NCBI RefSeq assembly: GCF_021654285.1
Contig: NZ_JAKFZS010000040.1
Coordinates: forward strand, 1 to 39,267
Direction: 5' to 3'
Origin: Pseudoalteromonas luteoviolacea
GTDB lineage: Bacteria > Pseudomonadota > Gammaproteobacteria > Enterobacterales > Alteromonadaceae
Length of the DNA: 39,267 bases
The translations under genes were made by a program, and so were the position numbers. The notes under the pieces are model-generated. The model searched no databases and was not told where the DNA came from. It saw nothing but the letters and a program-made list of their open reading frames with translations. This document shows, piece after piece, positions 8,268-16,509 of this stretch; position 1 is the first letter of the stretch; every line of letters begins with the position of its first letter.

Positions 8268-8285
8268 AATGACAGCGTTGTCATT
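8268..8285. promoter_or_regulatory. distal LacI-type operator of the receptor locus
   Basis: AATGACAGCGTTGTCATT is the most symmetric of the three copies, with 8 of 9 base pairs matched around a central CG. Its centre lies about 380 bases before the receptor start codon. It also overlaps the 3' end of the small frame at 8281-8487, so it may be an auxiliary looping site or serve an unrecognised promoter. Confidence 0.75.
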
Positions 8286-8487
8286 GAGAATTGTTATCAC
8301 CTTGAACAGCTTCTGCCCAGGCTATTATTTTGACTAACTCTTCTTTTACTGCATTAAAATTATGCAGTTTCTTAATTAGATACAAATAATTCGTATCATT
8401 CACCTTATAAACTACAGATTTATGCATCTTATGTGGTATATTAGTTCGCGTTTGTAACAAAGTATGACCAAGCTTTATATAATCCAT
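8281..8487 (-). CDS. uncertain small hypothetical protein (68 aa)
   Basis: An open frame of 68 codons that starts MDYIKLGHTLL and ends AEAVQGDNNSQ. The composition looks protein-like (mixed charged and hydrophobic residues, mixed codons), but the surrounding DNA is AT-rich and such frames arise by chance. There is no ribosome binding site near its ATG: an AGAGG lies about 20 bases away, too far. Its 3' end overlaps a LacI-type operator. I recognise no family. It may be real, a remnant, or nothing. Confidence 0.25.
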   Translation of the reverse strand: MDYIKLGHTLLQTRTNIPHKMHKSVVYKVNDTNYLYLIKKLHNFNAVKEELVKIIAWAEAVQGDNNSQ

Positions 8488-8586
8488 TATTATTCAAGAG
8501 GTTAGTACCTCTAATGAAAATTTTTAAAGTTTTTGTTTAAAAAACATGTAGCGATTATGTAATTTTGGGTGTATTGTTTGTTATTA

Positions 8587-8604
8587 GATGACAGCGTTGT
8601 CATC
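8587..8604. promoter_or_regulatory. proximal LacI-type operator of the TonB receptor gene
   Basis: GATGACAGCGTTGTCATC holds the same 14-bp core as the sites at 3528 and 8270. It ends 53 bases before the GTG start codon of the receptor gene, a position that would overlap or follow its promoter and suits repression. Confidence 0.8.
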
Positions 8605-8657
8605 ATCACTGGGCAGAAGTGATTTTAAAACCAACAAAATGATTCAAGGGGAATCCT

Positions 8658-11198
8658 GTGTTAGCTAATAATTTTAAGAAAAGTTTACTAGCTGCAAACA
8701 TTGGTCTTGCGTTAACCGCAGGCGTATCTGGTGTGGCAGTTGCTGATAGTGGTACTCAAGTTCAAGAAGATGTAGAAGTAATTGAAGTACGTGGTATTCG
8801 TCGCTCTTTAGAGGCTTCACTGAATACAAAACGTTTTGCTAACTCTGTTGTAGATGCAGTTACAGCCGAAGATATTGGTGACTTCCCAGATAAAAATATT
8901 GCAGATTCATTACAGCGTATTTCTGGTGTTCAAATCAGTAAAGACTTTGGTGAAGGTTCACAAGTATCAATTCGTGGTACTGATCCAGATTTAACAAAAA
9001 CACAACTTAATGGTCAAACAGTCGCTTCAACTGGTTGGTACGTTTTAGACCCAGCTCGTCGCTCATTCAACTTTGAATTGATGCCGTCTGAGATGGTTTC
9101 GGCCCTTGAAGTATATAAAACACCTCAAGCAAAATTGGACGAAGGTGGTGTTGGTGGTACGATTATCATGCGTACACGTAAACCACTAGACTTAGACTCA
9201 AATAGTTTCTTTGGTTCAATTGAAGCTCAATATTCTGAACTTTCTGAAAGCACAGATCCCGCTTTTTCTGGACTTGCAAGCTGGAAAAATGAAAAAGAAA
9301 CTTTTGGTATCTTAGGTGCAATTTCATCGTCTGAACGTCATACTGTTCGTCACCAGGGTGAAAACTATTGGACTTGGGGTAATGGTGTTGCCCACTTCGA
9401 TCAAGAACGTGAACGTACAGCGTACGACATTACAGCTCAATGGGCACCCAATGACTCTTGGGATGTAACTGCGCATTATTTTACAACCGAATTAAAAGCT
9501 GATAACCAAAACAGTAACTACTTAATTATGCCTGGCCGTTCTACTGCTGCAATAGATGCTACTGGTGTATACGTTTCAGGTGACACATCTACACCTGTGA
9601 CCGGCTTCCATAGAACAGATGGTTTGACTGATGCGGATGCGGTGGTTGATGCATATTACCGTGAAGCAACAATGGAAACAGAAGTATTAGACTTCCAAGT
9701 TAACTATGTTGCTGACGACTATACAGTTTCTGTACAGTTTGGTAAAACAGAAGCTACAGGTGGTACCGATAGAGAAATTGGTGCTCAATGGGGTGGTCAC
9801 TCGGACGCTGAGTTTGAAATAAATGGCTCAGGTTTAGGTCATCGTTGGACTGATATTGATGCTACTGATGGTACTCAATTAAAGCTTATGAATGACGCTG
9901 ATATGGCACCTTCATGGAGTCGCAGCCCTAAGTATGATGAAGAAGCATACTTTCAAGTAGATTTGAACTATGCTCTTGATGCAGGTATTTGGACATCATT
10001 CGAAGCAGGCTTTAAGATCAGAGACCATGAAACAGGTCAAAAGAAAATTGCTTCTAATTTCACAAACCAAGCAGCATTTAATGGCAAATCTGTAGCGGAT
10101 TTTAATGGCGGTTTGACTGAGTCAATGCTACCTGAGTCTGGTCCTGGCTTAACTGTTGATAAGTTTTTAACACCAGACCACGCAAAACTAGCTCAGTTTA
10201 TGGTAAGTGATGCAGGTGTTGAAGAGTTTGAAGATAGAAGCGGCTATTCATTACTTGAAGAAGACCACTTAGCTTTCTATGTTCAAGGTAACTTTGAAGG
10301 TGAAAACTATCGCGGTAACATTGGTTTACGTCATGTTTCTACTGACTTAACCGCTACTGCATATGACCCATTGTTGAAAAACCTTGAGAATACTGAAAGT
10401 GACTATTCAGAGTTACTTCCAAGTGCAAACATCGCTTATTCACTTGAAGAAGATATTATTATCCGTGCAGCTGCGGCAAAAGTATTAGCTCGTCCTAAAT
10501 ATACGGACCTGAGCCCAGCTTATAGTGGTGCGAACGCGACACTACAGCAAATAAATCAAGGTAACCCTACTCTTAATCCATTCTTGGCGACTCAGTTTGA
10601 CTTAGGTGCTGAGTGGTACTTCAATGAAAGTTCATTAGTTTCATTCACTTTCTTCTTTAAAGACTTAGAGTCATTTGTATTACCAGCAACTGTTACTAAG
10701 TTTGTTCCAGATGCTGATAGACCTGGAGATTGGACAGTTACTACCAAAGAGAATGGCGGTAACGGTGAAGTTAAAGGCTTTGAAGTACAGTACCAACAAG
10801 ATTTTGGTAACGGCTTTGGTATAGTAACAAACTACACTTATTCTGATGCATCTGGTGAAGACAAAAATGGCAAGCAAGCTGATTTGGTTGGAAACTCAGA
10901 GAATACATTTAATATTTCTGGTTACTACGAAAATGACCTAATTGCGACTCGTCTAGCTTATAACTGGCGCGATGAGTACTTCAATGGTTCAACATTTGGC
11001 ACGCCAGATGTTGCAAGTGAACGTGGCTACGTAGATGCGTCCATCGTATACCACTTAAACGAGAACATTGATATTTCATTTGAAGCAGTTAACTTGTTGA
11101 ATGAAGTGGAGCATACGACTGCTGGCGTTACCCCACTAACTAAATTTAATGCAGAGAATGGTCGTCGTTACTTCTTAGGTATGTCATTCCGCTATTAA
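8658..11198 (+). CDS. TonB-dependent outer membrane receptor, probably for a carbohydrate
   Basis: 846 aa. Starts with GTG at 8658, five bases after AAGGGGA. A signal peptide covers about residues 1-29 (cleavage near AVA/D). A TonB-box-like segment VEVIEVRGIRRSLE follows near 39-52 and leads into the plug domain (NIADSLQRISGVQIS, then VSIRGTDPDLTKTQLNG). The rest is a 22-strand-type barrel ending in aromatic RYFLGMSFRY, normal for outer membrane insertion. The EVIEVRGIRRSLE style belongs to the large receptor group of Alteromonadales, Xanthomonas and Caulobacter that import sugars and oligosaccharides with TonB-ExbBD energy. The proximal operator, the sugar-phosphate genes upstream and the halogenase/SapC genes downstream support a carbohydrate substrate, but the exact one cannot be read from the sequence. 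Confidence 0.95.
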   Translation: MLANNFKKSLLAANIGLALTAGVSGVAVADSGTQVQEDVEVIEVRGIRRSLEASLNTKRFANSVVDAVTAEDIGDFPDKNIADSLQRISGVQISKDFGEGSQVSIRGTDPDLTKTQLNGQTVASTGWYVLDPARRSFNFELMPSEMVSALEVYKTPQAKLDEGGVGGTIIMRTRKPLDLDSNSFFGSIEAQYSELSESTDPAFSGLASWKNEKETFGILGAISSSERHTVRHQGENYWTWGNGVAHFDQERERTAYDITAQWAPNDSWDVTAHYFTTELKADNQNSNYLIMPGRSTAAIDATGVYVSGDTSTPVTGFHRTDGLTDADAVVDAYYREATMETEVLDFQVNYVADDYTVSVQFGKTEATGGTDREIGAQWGGHSDAEFEINGSGLGHRWTDIDATDGTQLKLMNDADMAPSWSRSPKYDEEAYFQVDLNYALDAGIWTSFEAGFKIRDHETGQKKIASNFTNQAAFNGKSVADFNGGLTESMLPESGPGLTVDKFLTPDHAKLAQFMVSDAGVEEFEDRSGYSLLEEDHLAFYVQGNFEGENYRGNIGLRHVSTDLTATAYDPLLKNLENTESDYSELLPSANIAYSLEEDIIIRAAAAKVLARPKYTDLSPAYSGANATLQQINQGNPTLNPFLATQFDLGAEWYFNESSLVSFTFFFKDLESFVLPATVTKFVPDADRPGDWTVTTKENGGNGEVKGFEVQYQQDFGNGFGIVTNYTYSDASGEDKNGKQADLVGNSENTFNISGYYENDLIATRLAYNWRDEYFNGSTFGTPDVASERGYVDASIVYHLNENIDISFEAVNLLNEVEHTTAGVTPLTKFNAENGRRYFLGMSFRY

Positions 11199-11281
11199 TA
11201 TATTATTAGTTGAAAAAGGAGGGCTTTTGCCTTCCTTTTTTTGTATTATGGGGACAGTAAAAGTTAGGTGAGGTAGTGAAT

Positions 11282-12838
11282 ATGGCCAGAAAAATCAATC
11301 ATGTTCTTATAGTAGGTGGCGGTACTGCTGGCTGGTTGACGGCTGCTAGGTTAGCTAAAAAGTTTAAGTCAGAATCTAACGGCTTAATGACTATTACCTT
11401 AATTGAGTCATCCAATATCCCAACGGTTGGTGTTGGAGAAGGTACTTGGCCGACAATCCGAGATACATTAAAAAAATTAGATATTGATGAAACAGACTTT
11501 ATAAATGAATGTGATGCTACGTTCAAGCAAGGTGCTCGATTTGTTAGTTGGCGCAATAGCCCTAGTGAAGAGCCAGGTAATTATTACCATCATTTGTTCA
11601 CTTCTCTTTATGACCCTTGGGACTTCAACTTGGCCCCTTATTGGTCTAAAAATCTAAGTTCCGAAAAGACCTATGCTGAAGCCGTTAGCATGCAAGGTGA
11701 TGTTTGTGAACTTGGTTTAGCACCTAAAACGATTGCTACACCTCAATATGAAGGTTTACAAGGATACGCCTATCATTTAGATGCAGGAAAATTTGCAGAA
11801 ATGCTCAAGCGTAAGGCCATTAATGACTTAAATGTTAGCCATATTGTCGATGATGTAGAAAAGGTTAATGTAAACGAAAGTGATTGGATAGACTCTATTA
11901 TTACTAAGACAGGTCTCAAGATAGAAGCTGACTTATTTATTGACTGCTCTGGTTTTGGTAGTAAGTTATTAGGTGAAGCCTTAGGTATTCCTTTTGTTAG
12001 TGTATCAGATGTTTTATTTTCAAATAGAGCTGTAGCACTTCAAGTCCCCTATGAAAACGTTGAACACCCTATTGCTTGTGAGACAATTTCTACGGCACAG
12101 CCTGAAGGGTGGATTTGGGATATTGGGCTTCAATCCCGCAGGGGAATTGGGTTTGTATATTCGGATGAGTATTTAAAACCCGAAGACGCTGAGCAAAGGC
12201 TTAGAGAGTATGCTGGGCAAGACACAAGTAACATAAAAGCTAAGCATTTATCTTTTGATGTTGGGTACCGTGAAAAGTTTTGGCATAACAACTGTCTTGC
12301 TGTCGGGCTTTCCGCAGCTTTTGTTGAGCCATTAGAGGCTTCAGCTATTTTTTTGATTGAAGCTGCTGTGAATATGCTATGTGAAAAGTTTCCTCAACGA
12401 GAGCAGGATATGGACTTTATAGCGCAGCAATTCAATCAATCTTTTGGCTTCAGGTGGGACAAGACTGTTGAGTTTATTAAAATGCATTACGTTTTGTCTC
12501 AGCGAACTGATGGAGAGTTTTGGATTAATAATAAACAGCCAGAGACCATTCCAGAATCATTAAAAATGAAGTTACAACACTGGGAAGCAAATCCACTGAG
12601 CCGATATGATTTTGACAATGCATTTGAGCCTTTTGTTTTAGATAGTTACCAGTATGTTCTCTATGGGATGGGCTTTAAAACTCAAGTTTCCGATCATTAT
12701 GGTTCGCGAGATGATGAACGAAAAGCACAGCAGATGTTCGCTAAAGTGGAAACACTTAGAGAGGCTGTGAAAGGAAGGCTCCCGAGTCATCGTGAGTTAT
12801 TGAATAAGTTAAAAGAATACAAATTCCCTCGAATATAA
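11282..12838 (+). CDS. flavin-dependent tryptophan halogenase family protein, first copy
   Basis: 518 aa from the ATG at 11282, which has AGGTGAGG about eight bases upstream; a GTG six bases earlier is too close to that site. The FAD-binding motif GGGTAGW is at residues 12-18. The lysine that guides hypohalous acid in PrnA-type enzymes aligns with K82 (ATFKQGARF), and the conserved glutamate with E352 (FVEPLEAS). The WxWxIP motif of halogenases reads WIWDIG (277-282), so the Pro is lost. Genes of this family next to TonB receptors and SapC are common in carbohydrate loci. Some homologues from Xanthomonas and Brevundimonas are reported to brominate free indole, but their natural role is not known. 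A short gap of about 77 bases after the receptor gene suggests cotranscription. Flavoprotein fold sure; halogenation uncertain. Confidence 0.92.
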   Translation: MARKINHVLIVGGGTAGWLTAARLAKKFKSESNGLMTITLIESSNIPTVGVGEGTWPTIRDTLKKLDIDETDFINECDATFKQGARFVSWRNSPSEEPGNYYHHLFTSLYDPWDFNLAPYWSKNLSSEKTYAEAVSMQGDVCELGLAPKTIATPQYEGLQGYAYHLDAGKFAEMLKRKAINDLNVSHIVDDVEKVNVNESDWIDSIITKTGLKIEADLFIDCSGFGSKLLGEALGIPFVSVSDVLFSNRAVALQVPYENVEHPIACETISTAQPEGWIWDIGLQSRRGIGFVYSDEYLKPEDAEQRLREYAGQDTSNIKAKHLSFDVGYREKFWHNNCLAVGLSAAFVEPLEASAIFLIEAAVNMLCEKFPQREQDMDFIAQQFNQSFGFRWDKTVEFIKMHYVLSQRTDGEFWINNKQPETIPESLKMKLQHWEANPLSRYDFDNAFEPFVLDSYQYVLYGMGFKTQVSDHYGSRDDERKAQQMFAKVETLREAVKGRLPSHRELLNKLKEYKFPRI

Positions 12839-12860
12839 CTTTCTTATGGTGTGGTAAACA

Positions 12861-14342
12861 ATGACAAATAGACCTAACAGCATAGTGATTCTAGGTGGAG
12901 GAACCGCCGGTTGGATGACTGCAATTTTGCTAAAGCATTATTGGCCAGAAGTTGATTTGACTCTTGTTGAATCAGAAGACATCGGAATCATCGGTGTAGG
13001 AGAAGGGTCTACGCCTTCACTGAAGTATTTTTTTGAGTTGTTGGGCATATCTGATGATGAGTGGATGCCCGCTTGCAATGCCACATATAAAGTTGGCATA
13101 GAATTCCCTGGATGGTCAAATGTGCCAGGACATAGTAGTTATTTTCACCCTTTCTTTTCAGCATTAGACAGCCAAACCAGTAGTGCTTATATCAAACAAG
13201 TTAATAGATGGCGTCAAGGAGAAAGTGTCAATGTCTTGCCGGATAATTATTTCGTGGCAAGTGCTTTATCCCGTGCGCACAAGTCAGTGCAGCCGGTTAA
13301 CCCGCTTCCAGTTGAATTGGACTATGGTTATCATTTTGACTCAGCATTACTTGGCAACTTTCTTCGTGACAAGTGCATTTCTCAAGGAGTCAGACACGTA
13401 ATTGATGAAGTTGAAACAGTAGTGCACGATAACGGTGTAGTACATGAATTAGCAACAGTTGGCGGGCAATCGTTCAATGCTGAATTTTTTATAGACTGCA
13501 CTGGTTTTGCGGGTGTGTTAGTAAATAAATCGTTATCGAGAAAGTTTCTTTCATATAACAAAAGCTTATTAAATGACTCCGCAGTTGCTATTCAGACTTC
13601 TAAAGCGTCAAACTCTGTACTTGAATCTAAAACAGTTTCTAGCGCAATGAGTTGTGGTTGGCGGTGGCACATACCATTAAGAAATAGAGATGGAAACGGC
13701 TATGTGTACTCTAGTAAATATATTAGCCCAAAAGAGGCTGAACGTGAGCTGAGACAAAGTCTTGGTGACAGAGCTGAGGGGCGTGAGGCTAGACATATTA
13801 AGATGCGAGTTGGTCGCCTTCAAAAGCACTGGGATGAGAACTGTTTAGCAGTCGGCCTATCTCAAGGTTTTATTGAGCCGCTCGAAGCTACCGCGCTAAT
13901 GGTCATTCAATATACCGTCCAGTCGTATATTAATTGCGTTAATAAAAAAGGTACGGTTGAGCAATTTAATTCCAAGATAAATAAGCAGTTTGACGGTATT
14001 AAAGATTATATCGTTTGTCATTACAAAACGAATTCTATTTCAGGAGATTATTGGCATTATTGTCGGGAAAATATAGAGGTATCAGAAACCCTAGAAACGA
14101 TATTGAAGTTGTGGAAGTTGAACGGTAGGTTTGACGACTTTATTCATAGTAATGCAGGTGAACTCTCATACTCTAGGGCATCGTGGTACAGTATATTGAG
14201 TGGCATGGGAGTCCGTGAGAAAAGTATTGAAAGCGCAATTGAAATGGATGAACTTGCCATGAAGGCCTTAAAATATTGCGAAGAGACAGCAGAGTTGTTT
14301 ATAGACCATAAAACAGCTTGTAATAGCATTGTTACATGCTAG
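12861..14342 (+). CDS. flavin-dependent tryptophan halogenase family protein, second copy
   Basis: 493 aa, 22 bases after the first copy and clearly related to it. The FAD-binding motif GGGTAGW is at 12-18. The catalytic lysine aligns with K77 (ATYKVGIEF) and the glutamate with E342 (FIEPLEAT). The halogenase motif WxWxIP is intact as WRWHIP (267-272), unlike in the first copy. VGVGEGSTPS near 45-53 is the usual second FAD-contacting segment. A weak ribosome binding site (GGTGTGG) precedes the ATG. Both copies form one likely operon with the receptor gene. A separate flavin reductase, needed to supply FADH2 to such enzymes, is not in the window. Substrate unknown. Confidence 0.92.
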   Translation: MTNRPNSIVILGGGTAGWMTAILLKHYWPEVDLTLVESEDIGIIGVGEGSTPSLKYFFELLGISDDEWMPACNATYKVGIEFPGWSNVPGHSSYFHPFFSALDSQTSSAYIKQVNRWRQGESVNVLPDNYFVASALSRAHKSVQPVNPLPVELDYGYHFDSALLGNFLRDKCISQGVRHVIDEVETVVHDNGVVHELATVGGQSFNAEFFIDCTGFAGVLVNKSLSRKFLSYNKSLLNDSAVAIQTSKASNSVLESKTVSSAMSCGWRWHIPLRNRDGNGYVYSSKYISPKEAERELRQSLGDRAEGREARHIKMRVGRLQKHWDENCLAVGLSQGFIEPLEATALMVIQYTVQSYINCVNKKGTVEQFNSKINKQFDGIKDYIVCHYKTNSISGDYWHYCRENIEVSETLETILKLWKLNGRFDDFIHSNAGELSYSRASWYSILSGMGVREKSIESAIEMDELAMKALKYCEETAELFIDHKTACNSIVTC

Positions 14343-14382
14343 TTGAATAAAAAGTGTTATTTAAAGCATATTAAGGTCGATT

Positions 14383-14414
14383 TTGGAAGTATTATGGTGA
14401 TTTGATACTTCCAA
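14383..14414 (+). repeat. perfect inverted repeat between the second halogenase gene and the SapC gene
   Basis: TTGGAAGTAT (14383-14392) and ATACTTCCAA (14405-14414) are exact reverse complements separated by 12 bases. The element lies 41 bases after the halogenase stop and about 70 bases before the SapC start. No T-tract follows, so it may be an RNA processing or attenuation hairpin, or a protein-binding site, rather than a plain terminator. Confidence 0.5.
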
Positions 14415-14483
14415 TTTGTCTCGAAAACCTTTAGCCTTAGGGCCACAAAAAGTAATAATTTCGAATTTGAATGGAGTAGTATT

Positions 14484-15194
14484 ATGGCGGAGCAACAAGT
14501 GCAGCCTTTACACAACGAGAAGCATGCCAACCTTAAAGTACAAAACGGCATTAATGTTGAATTTCTTAAGTCTCAGCACCTAATCCCAGTTGTTGCACAT
14601 GAGTTTGCTCGTGTTGCGACTGAGTTCCCAATGGCGTTTGTTAAAAATACTGAATCAGGTCAGTTCCAACCTGTTGCATTATTTGGTCTTGAGCCTGGTG
14701 AAAACCTATATGTTAAAGACGGTAAGTGGCAGGCGGGTTTTGCACCTTTAGCTGCTGCTCGTTACCCGTTTGGTCTTGTAAAGCACCCTGAAGAAGATCA
14801 ATTTGGTATCGTTATCGATGAAGCAAGCCCGTTAGTAGGCGAAGAAACTGGTAACGCGCTATTTGCTGACGGTAAAGAAACAGAATACCTTCAAGCTCGT
14901 AAAGAAGCGTTAGTAAACTACGTTGAGTTTGCACGTGTAACTGAAGTGTTCACTCAGTTCCTTGCTGAAAAAGAGCTTCTAGTTCAACAGACACTTACAG
15001 TAGAAATCGCTGGTGAGAAAAAAGACATCAATGGTATCTACCTTGTTGATGAGCGTAAGCTTAATGAATTAAGCGACGAAGATTACTTAGAGCTTCGTAA
15101 ACGTGGCTACCTAGCACCAATCTTTGCTTTCCTTACGTCAACTCACCAAGTTGCGCGTTTAGCTCGTCTTAAAGCACAATCACAAGAAGCATAA
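14484..15194 (+). CDS. SapC family protein of a carbohydrate-utilisation locus
   Basis: 236 aa. Matches the SapC family (Pfam type PF07277): HLIPVVAHEFARVATEFPMAFVK near residues 32-54, FQPVALFGLEPGENLYV near 60-76, and a C-terminus with LRKRGYLAPIFAFLTSTHQVARL. GGAG lies seven bases before the ATG. The family was named for an S-layer-related protein of Campylobacter, but in Alteromonadales and Xanthomonas its members sit beside TonB receptors and tryptophan halogenase-like genes, as here. There is no signal peptide or membrane segment, so it should act in the cytosol. Its 141-base gap from the halogenase gene holds a perfect inverted repeat. Its biochemical role is unknown; the family call is firm. 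Confidence 0.9.
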   Translation: MAEQQVQPLHNEKHANLKVQNGINVEFLKSQHLIPVVAHEFARVATEFPMAFVKNTESGQFQPVALFGLEPGENLYVKDGKWQAGFAPLAAARYPFGLVKHPEEDQFGIVIDEASPLVGEETGNALFADGKETEYLQARKEALVNYVEFARVTEVFTQFLAEKELLVQQTLTVEIAGEKKDINGIYLVDERKLNELSDEDYLELRKRGYLAPIFAFLTSTHQVARLARLKAQSQEA

Positions 15195-15214
15195 TTAATA
15201 ATTATCTTTAAGTG

Positions 15215-15242
15215 AAAAAAAGCGCCCTTGGGCGCTTTTTTG
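15215..15242 (+). terminator. rho-independent terminator after the SapC gene
   Basis: An AGCGCC stem (15221-15226) with loop CTTG pairs with GGCGCT (15231-15236) and is flanked by an A-run before and a T-run after. It lies about 25 bases after the stop and closes the receptor-halogenase-SapC operon. Confidence 0.9.
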
Positions 15243-15390
15243 TTTTTGAAATCCTAGTATTACAACCTCGCACTTTATATTTGCAATTCGGTTTTTGTAC
15301 TTAGGCGCATATTGTTGCACAAATGCAGTCTTAAGTTTATCTTGCCAAGTTAAGTAACAAATAAACCATAAATAAAAACAGGAACTCAGG

Positions 15391-16422
15391 ATGCGCAAGT
15401 TAACAATGCTTAGCTCTGCATTTGTAATGCTCACCACTTTGCAAGTGTCTGCTACAGAAATCAACAATTCACCTATTGCTATCGCTATCCATGGTGGCGC
15501 TGGCACAATTGAAAAAAGTCGTTTCACACCAGAGCAAGAAAAAGCGTATCGCGCGAAGCTCCAAGAGGCGGTAGAAGCCGGCTATAAAGTGCTTGATGAG
15601 GGAGGCGATAGTTTAGATGCAATTGCTACTGCGATTAATATTTTAGAGGACTCTCCTTTTTTTAATGCGGGTAAAGGCGCTGTTTATACTTATGAGGGCC
15701 ATCATGAATTGGATGCCTCAATCATGGATGGTAGAGACCGTCAAGCTGGCGCCGTATCGGGGGTTAAGCATGTGAAAAACCCGATTAATCTCGCCCGAGA
15801 GGTGATGGAAAACTCGGTACACGTTATGCTAAGCGGAGAAGGCGCAGAAAAGTTTGCAAAGCAGCAGGGTCTAGAACTCGTTGAGTCTGAGTACTTTAAC
15901 ACCTCACATAGGTATGAGGCATTATTGCGAGCAAAAGAAAAGCTCAAGCAAAAAGAAAGCGGTACCAAAGATTACCAAGCGTTGCATCAAGCGCTTCCAG
16001 AGCACTACAAAATGGGTACTGTGGGTGCAGTTGCATTAGATAGGCATGGTAATCTGGCAGCAGGCACCTCTACAGGCGGTATGACTGCAAAACGTTATGG
16101 TAGGGTGGGTGACTCACCAATCATTGGTGCTGGCACTTTTGCGGATAATAATTCATGTGCAGTTTCTGCAACTGGGCATGGGGAGTACTTTATTCGATAT
16201 AATGTCGCTGCCGATATTTGTGCACGCGTTGCTTATCAAAATAAATCCATAAACCAAGCAGGTAAAGAAGTGATTTTTGGCCCTATGTATAAAGCGGGTG
16301 GAACAGGTGGTGTGATCATCGTCGATACGAAGGGCAACATCAGTATGCCATTTAATACCAAAGGTATGTACAGGGCGAGTAAGTCAAAAGCAGCGCAAAC
16401 CTATGTAGAGATTTTTAAATAG
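15391..16422 (+). CDS. exported isoaspartyl peptidase/L-asparaginase (plant-type, Ntn hydrolase)
   Basis: 343 aa. A signal peptide covers about residues 1-22 (cleavage near VSA/TE), so it acts in the periplasm or outside. The rest is a type 2 asparaginase precursor that cleaves itself to expose an N-terminal threonine: the autocleavage site is HYKMGTVGAVALD, with T210 as nucleophile. AIHGGAGTI near 32-40, FNAGKGAVY near 91 and GTSTGGMTAKRYGRVGDSPIIGAGT near 224 match IaaA-type enzymes. It would hydrolyse isoaspartyl dipeptides and asparagine. AGGAA precedes the ATG by a normal distance. It has terminators on both sides and stands alone. Whether asparagine or isoaspartyl peptides are the main substrate cannot be told from sequence. 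Confidence 0.95.
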   Translation: MRKLTMLSSAFVMLTTLQVSATEINNSPIAIAIHGGAGTIEKSRFTPEQEKAYRAKLQEAVEAGYKVLDEGGDSLDAIATAINILEDSPFFNAGKGAVYTYEGHHELDASIMDGRDRQAGAVSGVKHVKNPINLAREVMENSVHVMLSGEGAEKFAKQQGLELVESEYFNTSHRYEALLRAKEKLKQKESGTKDYQALHQALPEHYKMGTVGAVALDRHGNLAAGTSTGGMTAKRYGRVGDSPIIGAGTFADNNSCAVSATGHGEYFIRYNVAADICARVAYQNKSINQAGKEVIFGPMYKAGGTGGVIIVDTKGNISMPFNTKGMYRASKSKAAQTYVEIFK

Positions 16423-16458
16423 TCGCTTCAATTGTTGATTCTTAGGCAAATTTTTCAG

Positions 16459-16494
16459 TGCCAGCTACTATTATAAAAGTAGCTGGCATTTTAT
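16459..16494 (+). terminator. rho-independent terminator after the asparaginase gene
   Basis: TGCCAGCTACT (16459-16469) pairs perfectly with AGTAGCTGGCA (16478-16488) around an 8-base loop, followed by TTTTA. It lies directly before the ribosome binding site of the CBS protein gene. Confidence 0.8.
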
Positions 16495-16509
16495 TTGGGG
16501 GAATAAACA

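Larger units (their letters stand above)
7804..8657. other. long AT-rich regulatory region upstream of the TonB receptor gene
   Basis: About 850 bases with no certain gene. It holds two identical LacI-type operators with cores 319 bases apart (8270 and 8589), a small uncertain minus-strand frame (8281-8487), and a short perfect palindrome AGAGGTTAGTACCTCT at 8497-8512. The two operator positions would suit repression by DNA looping. I could not assign a convincing -35/-10 pair. Confidence 0.6.

Noticed and set aside
7804..8269. tRNA, small RNA or CRISPR in the long gap before the receptor gene
   Set aside because: No cloverleaf, no GTTCRAnYC-type T-loop, no regularly spaced direct repeats; only AT-rich sequence.
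15195..15527. 110-codon minus-strand frame overlapping the asparaginase start
   Set aside because: It lies across the SapC terminator and antisense to a well-supported signal peptide and coding region; no ribosome binding site or family likeness.
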